NCBI RefSeq assembly: GCF_026240945.1
Contig: NZ_JAPFPY010000037.1
Coordinates: forward strand, 1-46,566
Reading direction: 5' to 3'
DNA: 46,566 bases
Source: Mycolicibacterium sp. J2
Lineage (GTDB): Bacteria; Actinomycetota; Actinomycetes; Mycobacteriales; Mycobacteriaceae
In this document: positions 8,782 to 16,550 of the stretch, in pieces
How positions within the stretch are numbered: position 1 is the first letter of the stretch
Layout: each line of letters starts with the position of its first letter
Notes under the pieces: generated by a model
The model's database searches: none
Told to the model about the DNA's origin: nothing
The model's input: the letters and a program-made list of their open reading frames with translations, nothing else
Position numbers and translations under genes: made by a program

Positions 8782-8797
8782 CATACTTTTTAGTATG
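8782..8797. promoter_or_regulatory. Palindromic operator before the monooxygenase gene
   Basis: CATACT-tttt-AGTATG is a perfect 6+6 inverted repeat, 13 bases upstream of the monooxygenase ATG and immediately after the stop of the TetR gene at 8802. On the minus strand it overlaps a TATGGT that could serve as the -10. It shares TACTTTTT with the operator at 6946-6963, so one regulator may see both sites. Confidence 0.5.
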
Positions 8798-8801
8798 TTC
8801 T

Positions 8802-9368
8802 TCAGCTTGCGAGCATGAGGTCCAGGAATCGTTCGCTGCGGGTGGCCTGGTCGGGGTGCGGTGTGGAGCCGGAGAGATGGAGTAATCCGACGCCCACGGC
8901 AAAGGTCGCATCGGCCCGCAGTTCTGCTTCCTCGGCGTCGAACCCGTAGTCCAGAAAAGCGCGCCGCACCGCGCCCAGCACCCTGCGATCGGCGGCGCGC
9001 ACGCTGGCGGCCACCGCGTCGTCGGTGCGCGCCCACTCGCGCATTGCCCGTTCCAGCGTCCAGTGCCGCGGGCTGATCAGCGCGGCCATCATGTGGCGCA
9101 ATCGGTCGCGGGGAGGCAACGATCCGATTTCTTCCCAGGACCGGCGATCCGCATCGCGCAGCTCGCCCCAACCCTGGACAAGTGCTGTGCGATAGCTGGA
9201 CATGCCTGTGAAATGCCAGTAAAAACTGCCTTTAGTCACCTCGAGACGCTGGCATAAACGGTCGATTTTCAGGGCTTTTATGCCCTCCTCCGCCAGAATT
9301 GCGTAGCCGGCCTGCAACCAGTCGTCGACCGACAATCGGTTGCTGGCAGAGGTGCGATCGGCGGTCAT
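8802..9368 (-). CDS. TetR-family regulator
   Basis: 188-residue TetR protein. The DNA-binding domain reads WLQAGYAILAEEGIKALKIDRLCQRLEVTKGSFYWHF; the rest is a helical ligand-binding domain ending RSERFLDLMLAS. ATG 9368 was chosen because the helix-turn-helix begins shortly after it and a TAGGCT hexamer lies exactly 7 bases upstream, giving a leaderless transcript; the frame stays open far upstream only because it runs antisense to the antigen 85 gene. It sits at the head of the monooxygenase-reductase pair and 33 bases before that gene, so it probably controls it through 8782-8797. Confidence 0.87.
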   Translation of the reverse strand: MTADRTSASNRLSVDDWLQAGYAILAEEGIKALKIDRLCQRLEVTKGSFYWHFTGMSSYRTALVQGWGELRDADRRSWEEIGSLPPRDRLRHMMAALISPRHWTLERAMREWARTDDAVAASVRAADRRVLGAVRRAFLDYGFDAEEAELRADATFAVGVGLLHLSGSTPHPDQATRSERFLDLMLAS

Positions 9369-9611
9369 GAGACGAAGCCTACGGCGGCACGCCGCAACCC
9401 CGGACTTTCTGAACTCGCTGGCTACATGTTTTACTGCAAGCCGCGACAACTGAAATTTGCGGTCCGCTCTGCTGCCACAACCCGAGGGTCGAGCGGACGC
9501 GTGATACCGCCGTGCAACGTCGCTCTGCGGTATTGCTGGGTGGTGCCGGCCTCGTGTCTTCGCTGCCCAGGGGCGAGCGTGACCGTGAACAATCTGAGTT
9601 GGGATGGATTT

Positions 9612-10580
9612 ATGCAGAACGTTGTAGGCCGATGGATGCGCCGGATCGGGGCTGCTGCCGCCGCGGCGCTCGTCATTCCCGGTGCGGTCGCCATGACCGG
9701 CGAAACCGCGACCGCTGGGGCTTTCTCCCGCCCCGGTTTGCCGGTTGAGTACCTCCAGGTGCCCTCGCCGTCGATGGGCCGCGACATCAAGATCCAGTTC
9801 CAGAGCGGAGGCGAGGGCTCGCCCGCCGTCTACCTGCTCGACGGCCTCCGCGCCCAGGACGACTTCAACGGCTGGGACATCAACACCCCGGCATTCGAGT
9901 GGTTCCTCAACAGCGGCCTGTCGGCCGTCATGCCGGTCGGCGGACAGTCCAGCTTCTACGCCGACTGGTACGCGCCGGCCCGCAACAAGGGCCCGACGCT
10001 GACGTACAAGTGGGAGACCTTCCTGACCCAGGAGCTGCCGCAGTGGCTGCAGGCCAACCGGGGTATCAAGCCCACCGGCAGCGCGGCCGTCGGTCTGTCC
10101 ATGGCCGGCTCGGCATCGCTGACCCTGGCGATCTGGCACCCCCAGCAGTTCATCTACGCTGGCTCGCTGTCGGGCTTCCTGAACCCCTCCGAGGGCTGGT
10201 GGCCGTTCCTGATCAACATCTCCATGGGTGACGCCGGTGGCTTCAAGGCCGACGACATGTGGGGCAAGACCGAGGACCCGAACAGCGGCTGGAAGCGCAA
10301 CGACCCGATGGTCAACATCGACCGGTTGGTCGCCAACAACACCCGCATCTGGGTCTACTGCGGTAACGGCCAGCCCGACGAGCTCGGCGGCGGCGACCTG
10401 CCCGCCACCTTCCTGGAGGGCCTGACCATCCGCACCAACATCACCTTCCGCGACAACTACCTCGCCGCGGGCGGTAAGAACGGCGTCTTCAACTTCCCGG
10501 ACAACGGCACGCACAACTGGGCGTACTGGGGCCGGGAGCTGCAGGCGATGATCCCCGACATGCAGCGCACGCTCGGCTGA
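9612..10580 (+). CDS. fbpC: Antigen 85-type mycolyltransferase
   Basis: Secreted mycolyltransferase that moves mycolic acids from trehalose monomycolate to arabinogalactan or to a second trehalose monomycolate. 322 aa with a signal peptide (RR at 10-11, then a long Ala/Val core) and a mature start at about F38 (FSRPGLPVEYLQVPSPSMGR, the canonical Ag85 N-terminus). Catalytic triad: S163 (GLSMAG), E269 (FLEG), H301 (NGTHNW); C250 in VYCGNG is the conserved active-site-helix cysteine. It lacks the Cys pair seen in Ag85A/B after SFY.DWY and has SGFLNPSEGWWP and FLEGLTIRTN, so it is nearest to Ag85C; paralogue assignment is tentative. GGGATGG six bases before ATG 9612 is the ribosome site. Confidence 0.9.
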   Translation: MQNVVGRWMRRIGAAAAAALVIPGAVAMTGETATAGAFSRPGLPVEYLQVPSPSMGRDIKIQFQSGGEGSPAVYLLDGLRAQDDFNGWDINTPAFEWFLNSGLSAVMPVGGQSSFYADWYAPARNKGPTLTYKWETFLTQELPQWLQANRGIKPTGSAAVGLSMAGSASLTLAIWHPQQFIYAGSLSGFLNPSEGWWPFLINISMGDAGGFKADDMWGKTEDPNSGWKRNDPMVNIDRLVANNTRIWVYCGNGQPDELGGGDLPATFLEGLTIRTNITFRDNYLAAGGKNGVFNFPDNGTHNWAYWGRELQAMIPDMQRTLG

Positions 10581-10592
10581 GCTGACGCCTAA

Positions 10593-10630
10593 CGAAATCC
10601 CCCGGGACCGTATGGTCCCGGGGGATTTCG
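10593..10630 (+). terminator. Terminator of the antigen 85 gene
   Basis: A perfect 17-base-pair stem with a GTAT loop (CGAAATCCCCCGGGACC paired with its complement), 12 bases after the fbpC-like stop. There is no T-tract, as is common for mycobacterial terminators. Confidence 0.85.
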
Positions 10631-10740
10631 TATGTCCGGGGTTCGCCGGCGTGTGCGGTTTCATCCGCGCCGCGCGGGAGTCGACGTATCAGACGGCACA
10701 TTCGCGCTTGGTCCGCATATGACGGGTCCGCATACGACAA

Positions 10741-10771
10741 CGGCGCCCGCACCGTCGAGGTGCGGGCGCCG
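10741..10771 (-). terminator. Terminator of the fadE24-fadE23 operon
   Basis: CGGCGCCCGCACC and its complement form a perfect 13-base-pair stem around GTCGA, 17 bases beyond the fadE23 stop. Between it and the other terminator lies a 14-base direct repeat (10710-10723 and 10725-10738), GGTCCGCATAyGAC, of unknown role. Confidence 0.8.
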
Positions 10772-10787
10772 CTGTTCGGGTCGGGCG

Positions 10788-11996
10788 TTACTTCAGCTGC
10801 GCCGAGGTCAGCCCCAGCAGCCGTCGTGCGACCACCAGCTGCTGAATCTGTTGCGTGCCCTCGAAGATGTCCAGGATCTTGGAGTCGCGCGCCCACTTCT
10901 CCAGCAGCGCTTCCTCCGAATAGCCTGCGGTACCGGCCATCTCGACGGACTTGAGGGTGATATCGGTACCCACCCGGGCGGCCTTGGCCTTACCCATCGA
11001 GGCTTCCTTGGAGTTGGGGATCTTGTTGTCGGCCTGCCACGCCGAGCGCACCGTCAGCAGGTAACCGGCCTCCCAGTCGGCCTCCATCCGCAGGAACTCC
11101 GCGGCGGCGGCGCTCTGCGCGTGGGCCGGCTTGTCGTAGGAGATCTCGACGCCCGCCTCGGTGAGGATGGTCCGCAGCTCCTCCAGCGCCGCGCGGGCCA
11201 CACCGACGGCCATGGCCGCGACGATGGGCCGGGTGTTGTCGAAGGTCTCCATGACCCCGGCAAAACCCTTGTCCACCTTGATCTCCGGATCGCCCAGCAG
11301 GTTGTCCTTGGGAATCCGGGCGTTCTCGAAGCGGATCACTGCGGTGTCGGAGGCCTTGATGCCGAGCTTGTGCTCCAAGCGCTCCACCGTCACCCCGGGA
11401 TGCTCGCGCGGCACGACGAACGACTTGATGGCCGCCCGGCCCTGGGATTTGTCCAGCGTCGCCCACACCACGATGTGGGTGGCGCGGGATCCTGCTGTCA
11501 CGTAGATCTTCTCGCCGTTGATGACGTACTCGTCGCCGTCGAGCTTCGCCGTGGTGGTGACCGCCGCGGAGTCGGAGCCGAAGCCCGGCTCGGTGATGGC
11601 CATCGCGGCCCACACCTTGCCGAAGCGTTCCAGCTGCTCCTTGGTGGCCACGCTGGAAATCGCGGCGTTGCCCAGGCCCTGGTAGGGCACCGACAGCAGC
11701 AGCGCGACGTCACCCCAGCTGATCTCCAGTGCGTTCAACAACGCAGACATGTTGGCGCCGTTGATGTTCTGGCCGGTGCTGTCGCCGGAGGCGAACGCCT
11801 CGGCCCCGGCAAACGAGATGGTCTTGGCCTCCGAGATGCCCTCGAAGAGGGTGGCCAGGGTGTCCAGCTCGACGGGGTAGGCGTGCTCGGCCTTGTCGTA
11901 CTTGCGGGAGATGGGACGCAGCATCTCGGCCGCGCCCTGATGCCCCTTCTCGATGACTGCCTGCAGTTTGCGCGGCATTTCCAGATTGATCGCCAT
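10788..11996 (-). CDS. fadE23: Acyl-CoA dehydrogenase FadE23
   Basis: 402-residue acyl-CoA dehydrogenase. MAITEPGFGSDSAAV is the flavin/substrate signature of the middle domain; MAGTAGYSEEALLEKWARD and ILDIFEGTQQIQ carry the C-terminal signature with the catalytic glutamate (E of FEGT). It lies 28 bases after the fadE24 stop, in the arrangement known from M. tuberculosis Rv3139-Rv3140. Adjacent mycobacterial fadE genes often encode heterotetramers in which only one subunit type completes the active site, so FadE23 probably supplies the catalytic base for FadE24 (family knowledge, not shown here). The acyl substrate of this pair is not established from sequence. Confidence 0.85.
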   Translation of the reverse strand: MAINLEMPRKLQAVIEKGHQGAAEMLRPISRKYDKAEHAYPVELDTLATLFEGISEAKTISFAGAEAFASGDSTGQNINGANMSALLNALEISWGDVALLLSVPYQGLGNAAISSVATKEQLERFGKVWAAMAITEPGFGSDSAAVTTTAKLDGDEYVINGEKIYVTAGSRATHIVVWATLDKSQGRAAIKSFVVPREHPGVTVERLEHKLGIKASDTAVIRFENARIPKDNLLGDPEIKVDKGFAGVMETFDNTRPIVAAMAVGVARAALEELRTILTEAGVEISYDKPAHAQSAAAAEFLRMEADWEAGYLLTVRSAWQADNKIPNSKEASMGKAKAARVGTDITLKSVEMAGTAGYSEEALLEKWARDSKILDIFEGTQQIQQLVVARRLLGLTSAQLK

Positions 11997-12024
11997 GGTT
12001 GAGCCTTTCTAGAGAGCCGTGCGG

Positions 12025-13401
12025 TTACAGGACGACGACACCCTCGGCGACACCGATGGCCCGCAGATCGCGGTACCAGCGTTCGACCGGGTGTTCCTTG
12101 GTGTAGCCGTGGCCGCCGAGCAGCTGGACACCGTCCAGACCGATCTGCATGCCCTTGTCGGCGCCGAACTTGTGGGCCAGTGCGGCCTCACGGATGAACG
12201 GCAGACCCTGCTCGGCGCGCGAGGCCCCGCGCCAGGTGATCAGGCGCAGCCCGTCGAGCTCGATGGCGATATTGGCAGCCATGAACGCCACCGACTGGCG
12301 GTGCGCGATCGGCTCACCGAACGCTTCGCGTTCCTTGATGTAGGGGATGACGTAGTCGAGCACGGCGTGCGAGGTGCCGACAGCCAGCGCGGCCCAACCC
12401 AGTCGGGCCAGAGCGACGGCTTCTGAGTAGTCTCCGTCGGACGCCTCGTCCTCACCGAGGCGGTTGTGCAGCGGCACGGCGACGTTGTCCAGTTCCACCT
12501 TGCCCAGCGCGGCAGCGCGGATGCCCATGCTCGGGTCGGCCTTGACCGTCAGGCCTTCCGACGCCGACTCGACGATGAACAGGGCCGGCTTGCCGTTGAG
12601 CTGTGCACCGATGATGAACAGCTCGGCGTCGGCGGCTGCCGGCACCAGCGACTTCACGCCGGAGAGCCGGTAGCCGCTCGGGGTGCGAACCGCGGTGGTC
12701 TTCAAGGCCGTCGGATCGAACAACGCATGCGGTTCGGCGATCGCGACGCAGGCCTGCGGCACGTTCTCGCCGGCGAACTCGGGCAGGTAGGTGGCCTGCT
12801 GGTCGGCGCTGCCCCAGTGGGTCAGGGCCGAGGCGACGCCGCCCGGCGCGAGGATCGGCAGGGCCAACCCCATATCGCCGTAGGCCAGGGCCTCGGCAAC
12901 CAGCGCGGTGGTGACCGTCGAGCGATGCGCGGCGATCCCGTCGAAGTCCTCGGGAATGTTGATCGCGGTGATGCCGAGTTCGGCGGCCTTGGCGATCAGA
13001 TCCTTCGGGTAGCTCGCTGCGTCGTCGGCGTCGTGGGCGGCCGGGCGCAGGATCTCCTCGGCGAACTCCTGGACCGTTTCGATGATCAGCTTCTGATCCT
13101 CGTCGGGGGTCAGGTCGAAGTAGTCCGAACCGCTGGGCTTGAGCCGGGTCGCCGGTTTGCCAAGGCCCTGCACCCGCTTGATCTGGCGGGTGGTGGCGCC
13201 GGCGGCCGAGAACGCCGTCTTGACGCCGTAGCGCAGGGTCTTGTTCAGCGGGTCGCGCAGTCCGTAGCGGTCCAGGAACTCCTGGCCGACCAGCGGTGTG
13301 ATCAGCGCCAATCCGATATCGGTCGCTGTCCTCTTGTGCTTGTGCAGCCCGACGGCACTCTCCGGTCCGGTGCGCTTCGGGCGGGATTCGATCTGGGTCA
13401 T
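12025..13401 (-). CDS. fadE24: Acyl-CoA dehydrogenase FadE24
   Basis: 458-residue acyl-CoA dehydrogenase with an unusual N-terminal extension of about 75 residues (HKRTATDIGLALITPLVGQEFLDRYGLRD...) before the ACAD fold begins at YFDLTPDEDQKLI. This extension and the ending LLGGHGYTKEHPVERWYRD...GVAEGVVVL are the FadE24 pattern. The protein ends almost directly after the AEG residues, so the last helices of a normal ACAD are missing, in line with a subunit that works only with FadE23. Homologues in M. tuberculosis are reported as isoniazid-inducible. A 20-base perfect palindrome lies 40 bases upstream of ATG 13401. Confidence 0.87.
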   Translation of the reverse strand: MTQIESRPKRTGPESAVGLHKHKRTATDIGLALITPLVGQEFLDRYGLRDPLNKTLRYGVKTAFSAAGATTRQIKRVQGLGKPATRLKPSGSDYFDLTPDEDQKLIIETVQEFAEEILRPAAHDADDAASYPKDLIAKAAELGITAINIPEDFDGIAAHRSTVTTALVAEALAYGDMGLALPILAPGGVASALTHWGSADQQATYLPEFAGENVPQACVAIAEPHALFDPTALKTTAVRTPSGYRLSGVKSLVPAAADAELFIIGAQLNGKPALFIVESASEGLTVKADPSMGIRAAALGKVELDNVAVPLHNRLGEDEASDGDYSEAVALARLGWAALAVGTSHAVLDYVIPYIKEREAFGEPIAHRQSVAFMAANIAIELDGLRLITWRGASRAEQGLPFIREAALAHKFGADKGMQIGLDGVQLLGGHGYTKEHPVERWYRDLRAIGVAEGVVVL

Positions 13402-13441
13402 GTCACAGCCTCATTCAGTAGGTGCGGTGCGCCATGACCGT

Positions 13442-13461
13442 ATCTTACTCCGGAGTAAGAT
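13442..13461. promoter_or_regulatory. Perfect 20-bp palindrome upstream of fadE24
   Basis: ATCTTACTCC followed by GGAGTAAGAT is a perfect, spacer-free palindrome 41-60 bases upstream of the fadE24 ATG. On the minus strand it also holds TAAGAT and TTACTC sequences that could be part of the promoter. Its length and symmetry fit a TetR-type dimer site; the regulator is not encoded next to it. Confidence 0.6.
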
Positions 13462-13482
13462 CGGCGAAAGCTGTTACGAAAT

Positions 13483-14250
13483 TCACACCAGCCGACGCAG
13501 TACCTGCTCGTGCAGCAAACCGTTGGTGGCCAGGGCGCTACCGCCGTGCGGACCCGGCTGCCCGTCGATGCTGCCGAAGGTGCCGCCGGCCTCTCGGATC
13601 AAGATGTCCAGCGGCGCGATGTCCCAGACCTTCACCTCGGGCTCGCATGCGATGTCGACCGCACCCTCGGCGACCATGCAGTACGACCAGAAATCGCCGT
13701 AGGCGCGCACCCGCCACACCTCGTCGGTAAGGGCGACGAACTTGTCCCGGCGGTCCTCCCAGCCGGTGGTCAGATCCGAGTAGGACAGGCTCGCGGCGCC
13801 CAACTCGTTGACGCCGGACACCTGGATCCGTCGGGTCGTCCCGTTGAACGACGCGTACGCCCCCTCGCCGGCGGCGGCCCACCAGCGTCGTCCCAGTGCC
13901 GGCGCGCTCACCACGCCGACGATTGGCACGCCGTCGTCGACCAGGGCGATCAGGGTGCACCAGACCGGCACCCCGCGTACGAAGTTCTTGGTGCCGTCGA
14001 TCGGATCCAGGATCCACTGGCGACCGGTGAAAGTCGTTGCGCCGCCGAACTCTTCACCGAACACTGAATCGGAGGGCCGGGCTTTTGCCAACGTGGTGCG
14101 CAGCGCCTGCTCGGCGCCCTGGTCGGCATCGGTCACCGGGGTCAGATCCGGCTTGGTCTCCACCCGCAGATCCAGCGCGCCGAAACGCTCCATGGTCAAC
14201 GCGTCGGCCTGATCGGCCAGCTCCAAGGCGAGAATCAGATCGGTGCTCAT
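13483..14250 (-). CDS. Inositol-monophosphatase-family phosphatase (HisN-like)
   Basis: 255-residue Mg-dependent, Li-sensitive phosphatase. All three metal-site motifs are present: GEEFG (motif of the first Glu), WILDPIDGTKNFVRG (D-x-I-D-G-T), and the C-terminal KVWDIAPLDILIREAGG. The M. tuberculosis homologue next to the fadE24 region (Rv3137) is annotated as histidinol-phosphatase HisN; activity on inositol phosphate is the alternative. ATG 14250 starts MSTDLILALELADQADALTM, the usual N-terminus; the open frame upstream overlaps the divergent gene and was rejected. Only 15 bases separate it from the divergent small membrane-protein gene. Confidence 0.87.
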   Translation of the reverse strand: MSTDLILALELADQADALTMERFGALDLRVETKPDLTPVTDADQGAEQALRTTLAKARPSDSVFGEEFGGATTFTGRQWILDPIDGTKNFVRGVPVWCTLIALVDDGVPIVGVVSAPALGRRWWAAAGEGAYASFNGTTRRIQVSGVNELGAASLSYSDLTTGWEDRRDKFVALTDEVWRVRAYGDFWSYCMVAEGAVDIACEPEVKVWDIAPLDILIREAGGTFGSIDGQPGPHGGSALATNGLLHEQVLRRLV

Positions 14251-14265
14251 GCGTGCAGTCCTACC

Positions 14266-14634
14266 ATGGGGGGCATGTGGGAATTCGCCGTGGTGTTGCT
14301 GTTGGTCGGGGCGCTGGTGCTGTTGGCCGCACCGTGGATCCGTAAGCGTCAAGGCCGCGGCGGCGGTGTCGCCAACGGTTGGCAGTCCGGCAACCTTCTC
14401 GTCACGGGCGTCAGCCCGCGTCCGGACGCCACCGGCGAGCAGTTCGTCACCATCACCGGCGTGATCAACGGGCCCACCGTCGCCGAGCATGTGGTGTATC
14501 AGCAACTGGCCGTCGACGTGAACGACTGGCCGACCATGGGGCAGTTGATCCCGGTGGTGTATTCGCCGAAGAATCCGGACAATTGGCGCTTCGCGCCGCC
14601 GCAGGTGCCGGACAATCCCGCCGGGTTGTACTAG
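14266..14634 (+). CDS. Small single-pass membrane protein
   Basis: 122 residues (119 if ATG 14275 is used). One N-terminal membrane helix (WEFAVVLLLVGALVLLAAPWI) followed by a positively charged RKRQGR and a soluble domain of about 85 residues with GNLLVTGVSPRP...FVTITGVINGPTVAEHVVYQQLAVDV and VVYSPKNPDNWRFAPP; the topology places that domain in the cytoplasm if the helix is a reverse anchor. The VVYsPKNPdnW phrase recalls DUF3592-like domains, which is only a resemblance. Function unknown. Confidence 0.75.
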   Translation: MGGMWEFAVVLLLVGALVLLAAPWIRKRQGRGGGVANGWQSGNLLVTGVSPRPDATGEQFVTITGVINGPTVAEHVVYQQLAVDVNDWPTMGQLIPVVYSPKNPDNWRFAPPQVPDNPAGLY

Positions 14635-14657
14635 ACACCCGGTCTACGCTCAGCACC

Positions 14658-15062
14658 ATGCCACAGCCGTTGCCCGAAGGCCTGATCGATCTACTGCGTA
14701 AACCCAGTCCGTGTTTCGTCGCGACCGTAATGCCAGACGGCTCACCGCAACTCACTCAAACCTGGGTGCACACCGACGGCGAACACGTCGTCATCAACAT
14801 CGTCGACGGTCACCAGAAGGCCCGCAACATCGCCCGCGATCCGCGGGTGGCTGTCAACGTCGCCGACCCGGACGACGTTCGCCGGTTCTATGCCGTTCGC
14901 GGTCGCGTCATCAAGGTGACCTCCGAAGGAGGGCGAGAGAGCATCGACGAGATCTCGCACAAGTACTTGGGTATCCCGTACCCGAACTTCACCGGAAACC
15001 CCGACGAGACAAGGTTGATCGTCACCATCGAGGCCGACTCTGTCCACAGCCCCATGGGCTGA
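14658..15062 (+). CDS. PPOX-family flavin/F420-binding oxidoreductase
   Basis: 134 residues with the split-barrel fold of the pyridoxamine-5'-phosphate-oxidase-like family (Rv1155-type). Visible: FVATVMPDGSPQLTQTWVHTDG, INIVDGHQKARNIARDPRVAVNVADPDD, and a C-terminal RLIVTIEADSV. Mycobacterial members usually bind coenzyme F420 rather than FMN; the cofactor cannot be decided here. ATG 14658 is 7 bases after a TACGCT -10 hexamer, so the mRNA should be leaderless even though the preceding gene ends only 23 bases upstream. It converges on fprA with 4 bases between stops. Confidence 0.83.
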   Translation: MPQPLPEGLIDLLRKPSPCFVATVMPDGSPQLTQTWVHTDGEHVVINIVDGHQKARNIARDPRVAVNVADPDDVRRFYAVRGRVIKVTSEGGRESIDEISHKYLGIPYPNFTGNPDETRLIVTIEADSVHSPMG

Positions 15063-15066
15063 GCGA

Positions 15067-16407
15067 TCAGCCGTGCGCGATGCCGAGCATGTCGGCGACG
15101 CTGACCATCTTGACCCGCGGCCGGTTCTGGGCCGCACCGGCGGAGCGCTCGTGGGCGTCGATACGCCGCCAGTGATCGTCGGTGACCAGTTTGGGCTGGC
15201 GTTCCACCAGCCATTGCGCCAACTCGGAGGCGTGGTCCTCGCCGAACCCGGGCTCACCGAGATCGGCCAGCAGTGTGGCGACGGTGTCTGCCGAATCCTT
15301 CTTGTTCGAGCCGATCACGCCGGAGGGCCCGCGTTTGATCCAGCCGACGACGTACTCGTTGCGGCTGCCGTCGACCCGCCCGTCGGTGTGCGGGATGGTG
15401 CCGGAGCGGTCGTCGAACGGCAGCCCCGCCAACGGCACCCCGCGGTAACCGACCGCGCGGACCACCAGCTGAACCGGGATCTCCTCCCGCTCACCGGTGT
15501 CCTTGGCCACCACCCGGCCACCCTCGTCCACGAGTTCGTTGCGGCCCAGCACGATTGACTCGACCCGGCCGTCGCCGCGGATCTCGATCGGTGAGGTCGA
15601 GAATTTGAACACGACGCGACGCTTCACCTCGGTCGGCGTCAGCTCGGCATACTCGCGCAGCACCTTGATGTTCTGCTTGACGGTCTTGCCGGCCGCCTCC
15701 AGCTCCTCGTCGGTGATCGCGTCGAAATCCGCGCGGTCCACCACGATGTCCACATCGGCCAGCTGTTCCAGGTGTCCGAGTTCGCGCAGTTCCAGCGTCG
15801 TGAACGGGGCCTGAACCGGACCGCGCCGGCCGACCACGATCACCTCCTTGACCCCGCGCACGCCGAGGGAGTCCAGTGCATGGTCGGCGATATCGGTCTG
15901 CGCCAGGATTTCCGGATCGCTGATCAGGATGCGCGCGACATCCAGGGCGACATTGCCGTTGCCGATCACGACGGCACGCTCGGCATTCAGATCGGGCGCG
16001 GTGCCCTCGAAATGCGGGTGCGCGTTGTACCAGCCCACGAAGTCCACCGCGGCCACGCTGCCCGGTAGGTCCTCGCCGGGAATTCCGAGTGCCCGGTCCG
16101 ATTGCGCGCCGACGGCGTACACCACCGCGTCGTAGCGCTGCGCCAACTCGGCCGCCTGGACGTGCTCACCGACGGTGATATTGCCGAAAAACCGGAACCG
16201 GGGGTCTTCGGATGTCGTGGCGAACTGCGCGCTGATCGACTTGATCTTCGGATGGTCGGGGGCCACCCCGGACCGCACCAGTCCCCACGGCGTGGGCAGC
16301 ATCTCCAGCATGTCGACGCGAACGTCTCGGTCAGACTTCAACAGCGACGCGGCGGCGAAGAACCCCGAGGGGCCCGAGCCGACGATCGCCACGTGGTACG
16401 GGCGCAT
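15067..16407 (-). CDS. fprA: NADPH-ferredoxin reductase FprA
   Basis: 446-residue adrenodoxin-reductase-type flavoenzyme passing electrons from NADPH via FAD to ferredoxin, e.g. for cytochromes P450. FAD-binding GSGPSGFFAA at the N-terminus, TPWGLVRSGVAPDHPKIK (FAD/NADP contact typical of this family), NADP-binding VIGNGNVALDVARIL and RRGPVQAPFT (phosphate recognition), and the C-terminal GWIKRGPSGVIGSNKKDS loop. ATG 16407 gives MRPYHVAIVGSGPSG; the upstream open frame adds only low-complexity sequence. It is divergent from prfB, as Rv3106 is next to Rv3105c in M. tuberculosis. Confidence 0.92.
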   Translation of the reverse strand: MRPYHVAIVGSGPSGFFAAASLLKSDRDVRVDMLEMLPTPWGLVRSGVAPDHPKIKSISAQFATTSEDPRFRFFGNITVGEHVQAAELAQRYDAVVYAVGAQSDRALGIPGEDLPGSVAAVDFVGWYNAHPHFEGTAPDLNAERAVVIGNGNVALDVARILISDPEILAQTDIADHALDSLGVRGVKEVIVVGRRGPVQAPFTTLELRELGHLEQLADVDIVVDRADFDAITDEELEAAGKTVKQNIKVLREYAELTPTEVKRRVVFKFSTSPIEIRGDGRVESIVLGRNELVDEGGRVVAKDTGEREEIPVQLVVRAVGYRGVPLAGLPFDDRSGTIPHTDGRVDGSRNEYVVGWIKRGPSGVIGSNKKDSADTVATLLADLGEPGFGEDHASELAQWLVERQPKLVTDDHWRRIDAHERSAGAAQNRPRVKMVSVADMLGIAHG

Positions 16408-16533
16408 ACGCAAGCCTTTTCGTGAGGCTGTCCGGCGGCGCGCAAGGGGCTGTCGCGACGTCACCGGACCGGTTACCAGCCCGATGCTAGCCGCGGCACG
16501 GCGATCGAGGGCGGACTCTGGAGAAGCGGCCGG

Positions 16534-16550
16534 TACCCTGAACTTTCGTG
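16534..16550 (+). promoter_or_regulatory. Leaderless promoter of prfB
   Basis: TACCCT at 16534-16539 ends 8 bases before the GTG start codon, which places the transcription start at or next to the G of GTG. No Shine-Dalgarno sequence is present. Confidence 0.55.

Noticed and set aside
8802..10664. A 620-codon open frame on the minus strand covering the TetR gene and the whole antigen 85 region
   Set aside because: Only its last 188 codons are a TetR protein; the rest is antisense to a conserved mycolyltransferase and has low-complexity composition typical of high-GC shadow frames.
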